A stretch of 64,000 bases of DNA from Deltaproteobacteria bacterium (lineage in GTDB: Bacteria > Myxococcota_A > UBA9042 > DTJE01): assembly GCA_029555025.1 (NCBI GenBank), contig JAKPTZ010000051.1, positions 62,001 to 126,000 of the forward strand, written 5' to 3'. A program made the translations under genes and the position numbers. A model generated the notes under the pieces. The model ran no database searches. It was not told the DNA's origin and saw nothing but the letters and a program-made list of their open reading frames with translations. This document shows positions 18,552-27,784 of this stretch, in pieces (the first letter of the stretch is position 1; each line of letters begins with the position of its first letter).

Positions 18552-19217
18552 ATGTCGATCGCAATCCTTGGCAAGAAGATCGGAATGACGCAGTTTTTCG
18601 ACGAAGACGGAAGGCGTCTGCCGGTAACGGTCATTCAGGCTGGTCCCTGCCAGGTCATCAAGGTCAAGACCGCTGAAGGTCGCGATGGTTACGATGCCGT
18701 GGTTCTGGGTCTGGGCAACAAGAAGGAATACAAAATCTCCAAGCCCGTGCTTGGCCAGTACAAGAAGGCCGGGCTGACCGTGTGGCCGACAACGGTCAAG
18801 GAAATCCGCGTTACCCAGGACGAAGCCCTGATGTACCCGGAAGGCGGCACCGTTGACGTGTCGATGTTCCAGGCCGGCGAAAAGGTTGACGTCACCGGAA
18901 CCAGCAAGGGCCACGGATTTGCGGGCGTCATGAAGCGCCACGGTTTCCACGGCTCGCTGCGTTCGCATGGCCGTGCCCATGAATGCCACCGTCACGGCGG
19001 TTCGATCGGCATGTGCCAGTTTCCCGGCCGTGTCATCAAGGGCAAGAAGATGGCCGGTCATTACGGCGTTGACACCCACACGATGCTGAACCTGAAGGTC
19101 GTCGCGGTGTTCCCGGAACAGAACCTGATCATGGTCAGGGGCCCCGTTGCCGGCGCCACTAACGGCCAGGTCATCCTTCGCAAGGCCACCAAGGTTCGCA
19201 AGCGCAAGGCCCTGTAA
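18552..19217 (+). CDS. rplC: 50S ribosomal protein L3
   Basis: 221 residues. ATG 18552 follows GGAG with 6-7 bases spacing. Begins MSIAILGKKIGMTQFFDEDG, the classic L3 start, and contains GTSKGHGFAGV, KRHGFHG and GSIGMCQFPGRV, KGKKMAGH, including the Gln that is methylated by PrmB in E. coli. L3 nucleates 23S rRNA folding near the peptidyl-transferase centre. The oddity is its setting: no rpsJ upstream and no rplD, rplW or rplB downstream. It is followed by dapF, so it has left the S10 operon or is a second copy. The Cys/His-rich central loop (HECHRHGG) is also unusual. Confidence 0.95.
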   Translation: MSIAILGKKIGMTQFFDEDGRRLPVTVIQAGPCQVIKVKTAEGRDGYDAVVLGLGNKKEYKISKPVLGQYKKAGLTVWPTTVKEIRVTQDEALMYPEGGTVDVSMFQAGEKVDVTGTSKGHGFAGVMKRHGFHGSLRSHGRAHECHRHGGSIGMCQFPGRVIKGKKMAGHYGVDTHTMLNLKVVAVFPEQNLIMVRGPVAGATNGQVILRKATKVRKRKAL

Positions 19218-19251
19218 TCCGGATCACGTCCCCGATTCATCCTTATGGACA

Positions 19252-19268
19252 ACACCGGCACCCGGTGT
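19252..19268 (+). other. hairpin between rplC and dapF
   Basis: ACACCGG-CAC-CCGGTGT is a perfect 7-bp stem with a 3-base loop. No U-tract follows, so it is more likely an RNA-processing or stabilising hairpin that separates a highly expressed rplC message from dapF than a terminator. Confidence 0.45.
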
Positions 19269-19280
19269 AATGATGTCGCC

Positions 19281-20162
19281 ATGAAATTTTTCAAATATCA
19301 CGGCACCGGAAACGACTTTCTCGTGGTTGACGCCAGGGACGGCCATCCTGCCGGCCTTACGCCGGAGGCGGCCCGCCTTCTGTGCGACCGGAACTTCGGC
19401 GTCGGCGGCGACGGAATACTGCTGGTCGAACGCGGAACCGCATCTTCATGGTTCATGCGGGTCATCAACAGTGACGGTACCCAGGCGGAAATGTGCGGCA
19501 ACGGCATCCGGTGCGTGGCGAAGTTCATCGCCGAACACCTGTGGGAAGGCGATGCCCCGAATTCAATCCCGGTCGAGACCCCTGCCGGCATCAGGCTTTG
19601 CAGGCTGACCCGCGACCGTTCGGGTGTCGTGTCCACCGTCGCGGTCAGCATGGGCGCCCCGAAGACCGAACGAGCCGACATTCCCATGACCGGCCGCGGC
19701 AGCCCTTTCAACGTCGCGGTTACCGTGGCCGGGCGCCCTTTCGTTGGGAACGCCGTCAACATGGGAAATCCGCACTTCGTCATTTTTGAAGACATCCACG
19801 GCGCCGATGCCGGACACTGGGGGTCAATCCTCGGATCTGATGAACTTTTTCCGTCGGGTGCCAATATCGAATTCGCCGGGCGCATCGACGACAACCATTT
19901 CAGGCTTACCGTTTTCGAACGGGGGTGTGGCCTGACGATGGCCTGCGGCACCGGGGCTTCGGCAACGGCCGTCGCTGCGGTGTCAAACGGACTGGCGTCA
20001 TCCGGAAGGCCGATCCGCATGGATCTTCCGGGAGGACCGCTGTTCATTACCGTTGCCGACGACATGTCCGACGTAATACTGGAAGGTCCCGCCATGGAAG
20101 TGTTTTCGGGATCTGTCGATATCCAGGCGCTTTGCCGTACCCGGGGAGCCGACCATGAATGA
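19281..20162 (+). CDS. dapF: diaminopimelate epimerase
   Basis: 293 residues. It interconverts LL- and meso-diaminopimelate for lysine and peptidoglycan synthesis. ATG 19281 gives the family start MKFFKYHGTGNDFLVVDA. The two catalytic cysteines are present in EMCGNGIRCVA and MACGTGASA. The residue run before the second Cys is ERGCGLTMACGTG rather than the usual ERGxGET form, so two near-active-site positions differ. The stop overlaps the folE start by 8 bases (ATGAATGA). It has no own promoter that I can see and probably depends on the rplC promoter. Confidence 0.95.
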   Translation: MKFFKYHGTGNDFLVVDARDGHPAGLTPEAARLLCDRNFGVGGDGILLVERGTASSWFMRVINSDGTQAEMCGNGIRCVAKFIAEHLWEGDAPNSIPVETPAGIRLCRLTRDRSGVVSTVAVSMGAPKTERADIPMTGRGSPFNVAVTVAGRPFVGNAVNMGNPHFVIFEDIHGADAGHWGSILGSDELFPSGANIEFAGRIDDNHFRLTVFERGCGLTMACGTGASATAVAAVSNGLASSGRPIRMDLPGGPLFITVADDMSDVILEGPAMEVFSGSVDIQALCRTRGADHE

Positions 20163-20715
20163 GAAGGATTTCGAAGGATTCATGAACGGCTTCATCGCCG
20201 AACTTGGTGACGATCCGTCACGCCCCGGCCTTGAACGAACCCCCGCCCGTGTCTGGGAATCCATGCATTACCTTACGCGGGGATATCGTGAGGATCTCAA
20301 CGAACTGATGGCCGGCGCGACGTTCGCCGATCCCTCCAGGGACCTGGTCATGGTCAGGGATATCGCTTTCAACTCGATCTGCGAGCATCACGTTTTGCCA
20401 TTTTTCGGCACGGTGACGGTGGGCTACATCCCGAACGGCAGTCTCATCGGCCTGTCGAAAATTGCCCGTGTCGTTGACCACTTCGCTTGCCGGCTGCAGG
20501 TTCAGGAAAGGATGACCGCCCAGATCGCGGACACGCTGGTTGACGTATTGAACCCCCGGGCACTTGCCGTGACCGTTACGGCGAAGCACCTGTGCATGGC
20601 TGTCCGGGGCGTCTCGAAACAGGACTCGAACGCTGTCACGTTCGCATGGCGCGGACAATGGAGCGACGATGAAGCCGGCCGGGGCGAATTCCTTGCTGGA
20701 ATCGGCCTGCGCTGA
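20155..20715 (+). CDS. folE: GTP cyclohydrolase I
   Basis: 186 residues, usual length. It converts GTP to dihydroneopterin triphosphate, the first step of folate (and often queuosine) synthesis. The zinc ligands are in SICEHHVLPFFG (Cys and His) and the second Cys in KHLCMAVRGV. The substrate-binding segment GLSKIARVVDHFACRLQVQE is intact. ATG 20155 lies inside the dapF stop region, so the two are translationally coupled. Confidence 0.95.
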   Translation: MNEKDFEGFMNGFIAELGDDPSRPGLERTPARVWESMHYLTRGYREDLNELMAGATFADPSRDLVMVRDIAFNSICEHHVLPFFGTVTVGYIPNGSLIGLSKIARVVDHFACRLQVQERMTAQIADTLVDVLNPRALAVTVTAKHLCMAVRGVSKQDSNAVTFAWRGQWSDDEAGRGEFLAGIGLR

Positions 20716-20721
20716 CCACTG

Positions 20722-21741
20722 GTGAACATGCTCATGAAACCCGACCCTCTTTCATCGCCACAGGCCCAGGAAACGATTCGACTGATTGAAGCGGCTGCCA
20801 CGGTCGTGCTGGTGACCCATGACGGACCGGACGGGGACGGTATCGGCTCGCAGATCGGACTTGCGCGCGCGCTTCGCAGGGCTGGTCGAAAGGTCTGGAT
20901 CGTCAACGCTGGCAGCTACCCAAGATCCATCCGCTTCCTGGACAGCGGCAACGACGTGATCGTTTTCAACGAAAGCCATCACCAGAGAAACCCGCATCTT
21001 TTTCAGGAAGCCGACCTTGTGATACTGGTCGATACCGGTGAATTCGAACGGATTGGATGCCTTGGCGAAAGGGTACAGGCAAGGCAGGGGCCCGTGGTCT
21101 GCATCGATCATCACCAGCCCGGCGAGCGTGCCATACCCGGGATAGTGGCGCCTGACTTCACTTCGTGCGGCGAACTGATTGTTCATGTAATCGACGCACT
21201 CGGAATTGAAATCACGAAAGACGTCGCGACGGCGCTTTACGGCGCGATCCTTTCCGACACCCAGCAGTTCAGGTTCACGAAACAGGATCCGGACGTTTTC
21301 GCAGTTGCTGCCCGCCTTGTTGCCGCCGGCGCCGAACCGGAAACCATCGCCGGCAGGATGTTCGGGACGATGACCCGGGATCGCCTGACGCTGATGACCA
21401 GGATTTTCAATTCGGCACGCTTTGAATGCGGTGGACGACTGGTCCACAGCGTCATGACCCAGGAGATGATTTCGGATCTATCGGTCGATCGCGAGGAAAT
21501 CCGAAACATGGTCAACCTGATCGGCGACCTGGAAGGCGTCGAAATATCTGCGCTTTTCAAGGTTTTTAAGCCCGGGGTGGTCAAGGTATCAATGCGCTGC
21601 AAGCAGGGACTGGTCATATCGGACGTGGCGGAGATCCTTGGCGGTGGCGGCCACAAGCAGGCGGCTGGTGCCGATATCGAGGGAGATCTGGCCCAGATTC
21701 AGGCAAGCGTCGTCAAGATGCTGATAAATAAACTGAATTGA
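20722..21741 (+). CDS. nrnA: DHH/DHHA1 phosphoesterase, NrnA-type oligoribonuclease/pAp phosphatase
   Basis: 339 residues from GTG 20722, six bases after folE; ATG 20728 or 20734 may be used instead. N-terminal DHH domain: VTHDGPDGDGIGSQIGLA, DTGEFERIG, then the name-giving DHHQPG and a following Asp motif (GAILSDTQQFRF). The C-terminal DHHA1 domain ends with GGGGHKQAAG. NrnA degrades short RNA oligonucleotides and removes the 3' phosphate of pAp. The frame ends 6 bases from the convergent glgA stop, so there is no room for a terminator. Confidence 0.85.
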   Translation: MNMLMKPDPLSSPQAQETIRLIEAAATVVLVTHDGPDGDGIGSQIGLARALRRAGRKVWIVNAGSYPRSIRFLDSGNDVIVFNESHHQRNPHLFQEADLVILVDTGEFERIGCLGERVQARQGPVVCIDHHQPGERAIPGIVAPDFTSCGELIVHVIDALGIEITKDVATALYGAILSDTQQFRFTKQDPDVFAVAARLVAAGAEPETIAGRMFGTMTRDRLTLMTRIFNSARFECGGRLVHSVMTQEMISDLSVDREEIRNMVNLIGDLEGVEISALFKVFKPGVVKVSMRCKQGLVISDVAEILGGGGHKQAAGADIEGDLAQIQASVVKMLINKLN

Positions 21742-21747
21742 AAGCAG

Positions 21748-23178
21748 TCATTTCCTGACGGCCTGGTAAAGTTCGGCGTACCTGGCGGCCGAGTTCTTCC
21801 ACGAAAAGTCCTTCGCCATCCCACGAACCCTGACTTCCCCGAAACGAACGTCGTCGCCAAACAGCCTTGCCGCACGCTCGATCGCATCGCAGAAGGCCCT
21901 GAACTCGAATGGGCTGAACTTGATCCCGGTGCCGCCGGCCGGGTCGGCATCCACATCGATCACCGTATCGTCAAGGCCACCCACCGCATGCACAACAGGG
22001 ATGGTTCCGTAACGCAAGGAATACATCTGGTTAAGTCCGCACGGCTCGTATCTTGAAGGCATCAGGAAAAAGTCGGAGCCGGCCTCAATCGTGTGGGCGA
22101 CAGCCTCGCTGTATTCGAGCTTGACCGAAACCCGGTCGGGATAGCCGGCAGCGGCCGTCCGGATCATGTCCTCGACGGCGCGTTCCCCGGTACCGAGAAC
22201 GACCAGCATGCCACCAAGTTCCACAATCTTCGGAATGATTCCGGCCAGCAGGTCGTATCCCTTCTGATAGGCAAGACGGCCGACAACGCCGAAAAGCGGG
22301 CCGCCGCTGTCAGCAAGCCCGAAATGCCGCAGAAGTGCCTGACGGTTGACATCCTTGCCTGACATGTCGTCGATGCCGAACCGAGCCGCAATCAACTCAT
22401 CAGTTTCCGGGTTCCACTGGGCGTAATCAACACCGTTCAGGATGCCGCAGAAACGATTACCCAGACTGCGCAGGATTCCGTCCATGCCGTAGCCCATCTC
22501 GGGACTCAGGACCTCACGGGAATAGCGCGGGCTGACAGTGGTGACGCGATCGGAATAGACAAGTCCAGCCTTCAGGAAACTGACCTGTCCCCAGAACTCG
22601 ACGCCGTCGGGGTTATAAACGTCCCACGGAATCCCGATTTCCGGCGCGATGACGCCCGGGAAAGTCCCCTGGTATCCCATGTTGTGAACGGTCATCACCG
22701 TTCGATACTGATTCTGCAAACGAATGCGGTTGAACAGCGGAACCAGGCCGGACTGCCAGTCATGGCAATGAATGACGTCGACCTTCAGGTTGAAGCGCTT
22801 GATGACCTCGAACACGGCCGCGCAGAAGAACGCGAAGCGCAGATGGTTGTCGCCATAGGCGCCGTCACGCGTGCCATAAACGCCCTCGCGCGTGAAAAGG
22901 TCATGATTTTCAAGAAGGAAGACCTTGACGCCCGCCGGTGTCGTGGCCTGGAACACGCCGAACTGAATCAGGCGACCGGCAAGGACGACATCGACCACCT
23001 GTTCAGTGAATGATACGCCACAGGCCTGGCGATCCACCGTGGAATACAGCGGCGTAATCGTATGCACATTGTGACCAAGACCGGAAAGCGCCGACGGCAG
23101 CGAAAAGGAAACGTCCGCAAGTCCGCCTGTTTTCGAGAACGGGATGACTTCCGAAGTCACGTTCAGGATATTCAGCAT
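21748..23178 (-). CDS. glgA: glycogen/starch synthase, ADP-glucose type
   Basis: 476 residues, standard length for GT5. The N-terminal substrate motif is SKTGGLADV (Lys binds ADP-glucose). Other signatures are HNMGYQG, GILNGVDYAQWNPETD and the C-terminal donor site SRYEPCGLNQMYSLRYG with the conserved Glu. Makes alpha-1,4-glucan. No other glycogen genes are seen nearby. It lies 83 bases downstream of valS on the same strand and probably has its own or a shared transcript. Confidence 0.95.
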   Translation of the reverse strand: MLNILNVTSEVIPFSKTGGLADVSFSLPSALSGLGHNVHTITPLYSTVDRQACGVSFTEQVVDVVLAGRLIQFGVFQATTPAGVKVFLLENHDLFTREGVYGTRDGAYGDNHLRFAFFCAAVFEVIKRFNLKVDVIHCHDWQSGLVPLFNRIRLQNQYRTVMTVHNMGYQGTFPGVIAPEIGIPWDVYNPDGVEFWGQVSFLKAGLVYSDRVTTVSPRYSREVLSPEMGYGMDGILRSLGNRFCGILNGVDYAQWNPETDELIAARFGIDDMSGKDVNRQALLRHFGLADSGGPLFGVVGRLAYQKGYDLLAGIIPKIVELGGMLVVLGTGERAVEDMIRTAAAGYPDRVSVKLEYSEAVAHTIEAGSDFFLMPSRYEPCGLNQMYSLRYGTIPVVHAVGGLDDTVIDVDADPAGGTGIKFSPFEFRAFCDAIERAARLFGDDVRFGEVRVRGMAKDFSWKNSAARYAELYQAVRK

Positions 23179-23261
23179 TTCACGAATCCGCGTCTGTCTG
23201 GACCTGACGGGATACTAGCAGGGATTAAGCTGCAAATTCAACGATTCTTGTGTGGAATTTG

Positions 23262-25970
23262 TCAGTCGCGAAGGGCCTTCCGGGCTTCGTTCATCCGATT
23301 CATCAGTTCACGGGCGGCATCCGCCTTTTCGCGGACCTCGTCCACGACCTCTGGACTGGCGTTGGCGATGAAGGCCTGGTTCGACAGCTTCGCGTCGAAC
23401 TTTTCCAGATCCTTGCCGTTGCGGGCGATTTCCTTTTCCAGGCGCGCGATTTCCGCCGCGATCCTGTCCTGGCCGATGACCACGAAGCAGTCGGCCGTGG
23501 TGCCGACGACGACGGCCGAACCGGCCGGCCTGGTCGCGTCCATCCTGATATCCAGGCTGGCGACACGGCCAAGGCGGGCCACCTCTTCCTGCATAGATCG
23601 GATGAACCCGTCAATCTCGGCGGAATGCGGCTTGATGACGACGGGCAGTTCCTCCCTGGGCGGCACCATCGCCTGGGCGCGGACGCCACGGACTGCGCTG
23701 ATGACTTCCAGGACGGACTCGACCGCGGCGGCGTCTTCCGGGAACTGCGGCATGCCTTCGCCGGTCGGGTAATTCGCGACCATGACACTGTCTTCGTCGT
23801 GCGACAGGAACGGGCGCAGCTTCTGCCAAATCTCTTCGGTCACGTAAGGCATGAACGGGTGCATCGACCGCAGGACGTGGTCCAGGACATGAATCAGCAC
23901 GGTCTGGACCGCGCGGCGGCGTTCCGGATCGGTCTGGACATCGTCGGAATCGGGCATCAGCGAGCCCTTGGCCAGTTCAAGGTACCAGTCGCAGAACTGG
24001 TGCCAGGTGAACTGGTACAGGACCGACGCGGCCTCGTTGAACCTGAATTCATCCAGCGCCTTGTTGCAGTCCGCGCTGGCCTGGGCAAGACCGTTCAGGA
24101 TCCAGCGGTCGGCGCGGCCCAGCTTCGGGTTGGCGGCGACGACCGCCGGGTCGGACGGGACCGTGCCCGTGAAGTCGTCCAGGTTCATGAATATGAATCG
24201 CGCGGCGTTCCAAAGCTTGTTGACGAACTCGCGGTATCCCTTCAGGCGATCCATCGACAGCTTGATGTCGCGACCCTGGGCCGTCATGTTAGCAAGTGTA
24301 AAGCGCAGGGCGTCGGAGCCGACCTCTTCGACGACTTCCAGCGGATCGATGACGTTGCCCTTGGTCTTGCTCATCTTCAGGCCGTGCTCGTCGCGCACCA
24401 TGGCGTGCAGGTATATCGTCTTGAACGGCACGTCGTCCATGAAGTGGATGCCCATCATCATCATGCGGGCGACCCAGAAGAAGATGATGTCGAACCCGGT
24501 CTCCATGACGGTGGTCGGGTAGAAGGTCTTCAGGGCGGCTGTCCGGTCGGGCCAGCCGAGAGTCGAGAAGGGCCACAGGCCGCTGCTGAACCACGTGTCC
24601 AGCACGTCCTCGTCCTGGACCAGTCGGCGGCTGCCGCACTTCGGGCAGACGGTGTCCGGACCGGGGTCGGTTTCGCCGACGTACATGCCGTCACAACCGG
24701 GCTCCTGGCAGTACCAGACCGGGATCTGGTGTCCCCACCAGAGCTGGCGGCTGATACACCAGTCGCGGATGTTCTCCATCCAGTTCATGTAGGTCTTTTC
24801 CCACGAACCCGGGACGAACTGCGTACGGCCGTCGCGGACCGCGTCGATCGCGGGGCGGGCCAGCGGCTCGGCGCGGACGAACCACTGCATCGAGACCATC
24901 GGTTCGACGATGACCCCGCTGCGCTGGCAGTGGCCGACGCGGTGGGCGTAATCCTCGACCTTGACCAGCAGGCCGGCTTCGGCCAGATCGGCCTCGACCA
25001 GCTTGCGCGCGGCGAATCGCTCCATGCCGCGGTACTTTTCCGGGACGTTGTCGTTCAGGTTGCCCAGCTTGTCCAGGATCGACAGAACCGGCAGATTGTG
25101 GCGCTTGCCGGTCTCGAAGTCGTTGAAGTCGTGGGCCGGCGTGATCTTGACGGCGCCGGTGCCGAATTCCATGTCAACTGCCTGGTCGTCTCCGATGATC
25201 GGGATCTTCTTGCCGGTCAGCGGCAGATCGACCGTCTTCCCGATCAGGTGCGCATGGCGCGGATCCTTCGGGTGGACGGCAACCGCCGTGTCGCCGAACA
25301 TCGTCTCGGGTCGCGTTGTGGCCACCACCAGGGACTCGGACGTTCCGGTCACCGGGTAAGCGATGTGCCACATGTGGGACTTCAGTTCCTTCTCCTCGAC
25401 TTCCAGGTCGGAAAGCACGGTCTGGATGCCGGGCGACCAGTTCACCATGCGCTGGGCGCGGTAAATCAGGCCTTCCTCGTACAGGCGCGTGAACACGACG
25501 CGAACCGCGCGGGACAGGCCATCGTCCAGGGTGAAGCGTTCACGTTCCCAATCGACCGACACGCCCAGGGCGGCCATCTGCTCAACGATGCGATCGTGAT
25601 GGCGGTGCTTGACCTGCCAGACGCGCTCGATGAACTTTTCGCGCCCCAGATCGAACCTGGACAGGCCCTCGGTCGCCTTCAGTTCGCGCTCGACAACCAT
25701 CTGGGTGGCGATGCCGGCGTGATCCGTGCCGGGCAGCCACAGCGTGTTGAAGCCGCTCATCCGCTTCCAGCGGATCAGGATGTCCTGGATCGTCAGCGTC
25801 AGCGCGTGTCCCATGTGAAGCTGGCCGGTGACGTTGGGCGGCGGAATGACTATGCAATATGGCGGCTTGTCGCTGACGTCGGCGGCGCGGAAGTATCCGG
25901 CCCTGTTCCAGACGTCATACCAGCGACCTTCGATTTCCCTGTGTTCGTAACCTTTCGCGAGCGGCTCCAT
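23262..25970 (-). CDS. valS: valyl-tRNA synthetase
   Basis: 902 residues, class I. The HIGH motif is HMGH in [16 protein letters not shown] and the KMSKS motif is MSKTKGN. The editing domain with GTDHAG (before) and [13 protein letters not shown] is complete. A zinc-knuckle-like CQEPGCDG...CPKCGS sits near residues 410-435 as in several bacterial ValRS. The C-terminal 65 residues form the tRNA-binding coiled coil. The start ATG 25970 follows AGGGG. A large plus-strand open frame covers the same DNA but is its mirror and has no ribosome site. Confidence 0.98.
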   Translation of the reverse strand: MEPLAKGYEHREIEGRWYDVWNRAGYFRAADVSDKPPYCIVIPPPNVTGQLHMGHALTLTIQDILIRWKRMSGFNTLWLPGTDHAGIATQMVVERELKATEGLSRFDLGREKFIERVWQVKHRHHDRIVEQMAALGVSVDWERERFTLDDGLSRAVRVVFTRLYEEGLIYRAQRMVNWSPGIQTVLSDLEVEEKELKSHMWHIAYPVTGTSESLVVATTRPETMFGDTAVAVHPKDPRHAHLIGKTVDLPLTGKKIPIIGDDQAVDMEFGTGAVKITPAHDFNDFETGKRHNLPVLSILDKLGNLNDNVPEKYRGMERFAARKLVEADLAEAGLLVKVEDYAHRVGHCQRSGVIVEPMVSMQWFVRAEPLARPAIDAVRDGRTQFVPGSWEKTYMNWMENIRDWCISRQLWWGHQIPVWYCQEPGCDGMYVGETDPGPDTVCPKCGSRRLVQDEDVLDTWFSSGLWPFSTLGWPDRTAALKTFYPTTVMETGFDIIFFWVARMMMMGIHFMDDVPFKTIYLHAMVRDEHGLKMSKTKGNVIDPLEVVEEVGSDALRFTLANMTAQGRDIKLSMDRLKGYREFVNKLWNAARFIFMNLDDFTGTVPSDPAVVAANPKLGRADRWILNGLAQASADCNKALDEFRFNEAASVLYQFTWHQFCDWYLELAKGSLMPDSDDVQTDPERRRAVQTVLIHVLDHVLRSMHPFMPYVTEEIWQKLRPFLSHDEDSVMVANYPTGEGMPQFPEDAAAVESVLEVISAVRGVRAQAMVPPREELPVVIKPHSAEIDGFIRSMQEEVARLGRVASLDIRMDATRPAGSAVVVGTTADCFVVIGQDRIAAEIARLEKEIARNGKDLEKFDAKLSNQAFIANASPEVVDEVREKADAARELMNRMNEARKALRD

Positions 25971-26153
25971 CAGGCACCCCTGGACAAAGTTTTCAGGGGC
26001 GAAATTATACAGGCAAAAGGCTCGCTCGGACAGTATCTTGACATGAACGCAGGTGTTCGCGGGTTATTGCTAATATATTATTAGTAACTCCACAAATCTG
26101 GCTGGTAATGATAATATATTGATTGCTAACTGGACTTCTGGCGGGACAATTTC
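25971..26153. promoter_or_regulatory. divergent promoter region between valS and hipBA
   Basis: A 183-base region that is clearly AT-richer from 26060 to 26130 than its surroundings. On the minus strand a perfect TATAAT lies at 26009-26004, suited to valS, with only a weak -35. On the plus strand a TTGACA lies at 26038-26043, followed by the palindromic operator at 26067-26087. Confidence 0.5.
26067..26087. promoter_or_regulatory. palindromic operator, probably for the HipB-like repressor
   Basis: TTGCTAATA-TAT-TATTAGTAA: two 9-base arms with one mismatch around three bases. A further half-site ATTGCTAA occurs at 26122-26129, with TAATG (26106-26110) as a possible weak partner on the left. 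Two spaced operators upstream of a hipBA pair is the known autoregulation layout; binding itself is inferred. Confidence 0.6.
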
Positions 26154-26465
26154 ATGAGCTCCGTTAACCTGACATTGACAGGCCCGTCCGACATGGCAGC
26201 CTCGCTGGCGAGCCGGATCAGGGACCTTCGCCTGTTACGTGGATGGACCCAGGCCACGCTGTCCCGGCGCGCCGGCGTGACTGCATCGTCCTACCGCCGC
26301 TTCGAGACAACCGGCCATGCCTCGCTTGAACTGGTCCTGAAGGTAGCGCACGCCTTGTCGCGCCTGAACGAGTTTGAACAACTCTTCGAACCCCCGCCTG
26401 CCCGGAGCATCGAACAACTTGAACAGCGGATCACCCAGCCAATCCGAAAAAGGGGCCACATATGA
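26154..26465 (+). CDS. HipB-like Xre-family antitoxin/repressor
   Basis: 103 residues. The Xre helix-turn-helix spans about residues 15-70: SRIRDLRLLRGWTQATLSRR, AGVTASSYRRFETTG. The C-terminal 30 residues are Pro/Glu/Arg-rich and probably bind the HipA partner. The stop overlaps the HipA start by 4 bases (ATGA), typical of toxin-antitoxin pairs. It most likely represses its own promoter at the AT-rich palindromes upstream. Confidence 0.85.
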   Translation: MSSVNLTLTGPSDMAASLASRIRDLRLLRGWTQATLSRRAGVTASSYRRFETTGHASLELVLKVAHALSRLNEFEQLFEPPPARSIEQLEQRITQPIRKRGHI

Positions 26466-27715
26466 AAAAGCTCGAGGTGCGCTTCACACGCAGCCCCGGC
26501 GATTCGATACCTGTCGGCACGCTGGCCTGGGATCGTGGCAGGACATATTTCGAATATGCCTCTGACTTCCTGGCCACCGGCCTGAACATTTCGCCATTCC
26601 GCCTGCCTTTCGAGCCTGGCCTGTTCGAGCATCGCGACCACGAATTCGGCCCGCTGCCCGGCGTGTTCGACGATTCCCTTCCCGACGGGTGGGGCCTGCT
26701 GCTGATGGATCACCATATTCGCTCTCTTGGCCTGAACCCGGCCGGGGTAAGCCCCCTGGACCGCCTGGCCTGGCTGGGCACAGGAACCATGGGCGCGCTG
26801 ACATATCACCCGCCAGCCGGCCGGGACAGCGGCGACATCAATATCTTTGTACTTCATGAACTGGCCCGCCAGTCGCAGGAGATACTTGCCGGCCTTGCTG
26901 TGGATGTCCTGCCGCAACTGCTCAGGGCCGGCGTGTCTCCGGGCGGCGCCAGACCGAAGGTGCTGGTGGGGTACAACCCCGCCACCAGCGAAATCATCTC
27001 CGGCGAAGGTGATCTGCCCGAGGGTTCTGAGCACTGGATCGTCAAATTCTTCGCAAGGGAAGACCAACCTGACACCGGTGCTGTCGAATACGCCTATTCG
27101 CTGATGGCCCGCGGGGCAGGTATCGTGATGCCGCCGACGCGCCTTTTCAAAACCGCTGAAGGCGACCGATTCTTCGGCATCAGGCGCTTTGATCGCGACG
27201 GCAACCGGCGCTGTCACGTTCACACCTTCGGCAATCTGATCCACGCGAACTTCCGAATCCCATCATCCGACTACACCGACCTGCTCAAGGCCACGAGCCT
27301 GTTGACACGAAATCACCAGGAAGTGCTGCGTGCATTTCGTTACATGGTCTTCAATGTGCTGACCCACAACCGCGACGACCACGTGAAGAACTTCGCATTT
27401 ATCCTGGATGACAGGATCGCTGGAACAGGCTCGCCGCAGGGCGGCGACTGGTCGCTTTCACCCGCGTACGACCTGCTGTTCACGCATGGGCCTGGCGGCG
27501 AGCACTCCATGACGGTGGCCGGCGAGGGCAGAAGCCCCACTCGACAGCACATGCTCAGAGTGGCCGAGCGGGCTGATCTTTCCACGCGCGAAGCCGACGC
27601 AATCATCGTCGAGGTTCAGGACGCAGTCGCCCGGTGGCCCGACCACGCATCCGCCGCCGGCGTAGGCACGGCCACAACGGAAGCGATCGCCCGGTTCCTG
27701 ACCCGGCTTCCATAA
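26462..27715 (+). CDS. HipA-like serine/threonine kinase toxin
   Basis: 417 residues. N-terminal HipA_N subdomain (about 1-105), then a kinase core: GGARPKVLVGY is the ATP-binding and autophosphorylation-loop region, HNRDDHVKNFAFI the catalytic loop (Asp, Lys, Asn) and LSPAYDLLFT the metal-binding DFG-like motif. All catalytic residues look intact. HipA of E. coli phosphorylates glutamyl-tRNA synthetase and causes persistence; other HipA-type kinases have different targets, so the target here is not known. It is co-transcribed with the antitoxin gene. Confidence 0.9.
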   Translation: MKKLEVRFTRSPGDSIPVGTLAWDRGRTYFEYASDFLATGLNISPFRLPFEPGLFEHRDHEFGPLPGVFDDSLPDGWGLLLMDHHIRSLGLNPAGVSPLDRLAWLGTGTMGALTYHPPAGRDSGDINIFVLHELARQSQEILAGLAVDVLPQLLRAGVSPGGARPKVLVGYNPATSEIISGEGDLPEGSEHWIVKFFAREDQPDTGAVEYAYSLMARGAGIVMPPTRLFKTAEGDRFFGIRRFDRDGNRRCHVHTFGNLIHANFRIPSSDYTDLLKATSLLTRNHQEVLRAFRYMVFNVLTHNRDDHVKNFAFILDDRIAGTGSPQGGDWSLSPAYDLLFTHGPGGEHSMTVAGEGRSPTRQHMLRVAERADLSTREADAIIVEVQDAVARWPDHASAAGVGTATTEAIARFLTRLP

Positions 27716-27784
27716 AATCGCGGCAGAACTCCCGATTAGCTATATGATCGCCGATGACACGCTTCTGCGCCGGACAGGTATCAG

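Noticed and set aside
23250-26084. A 944-codon open frame on the plus strand over valS
   Set aside because: It is the antisense mirror of valS, has no ribosome site or family motif, and its composition follows the valS codon pattern.
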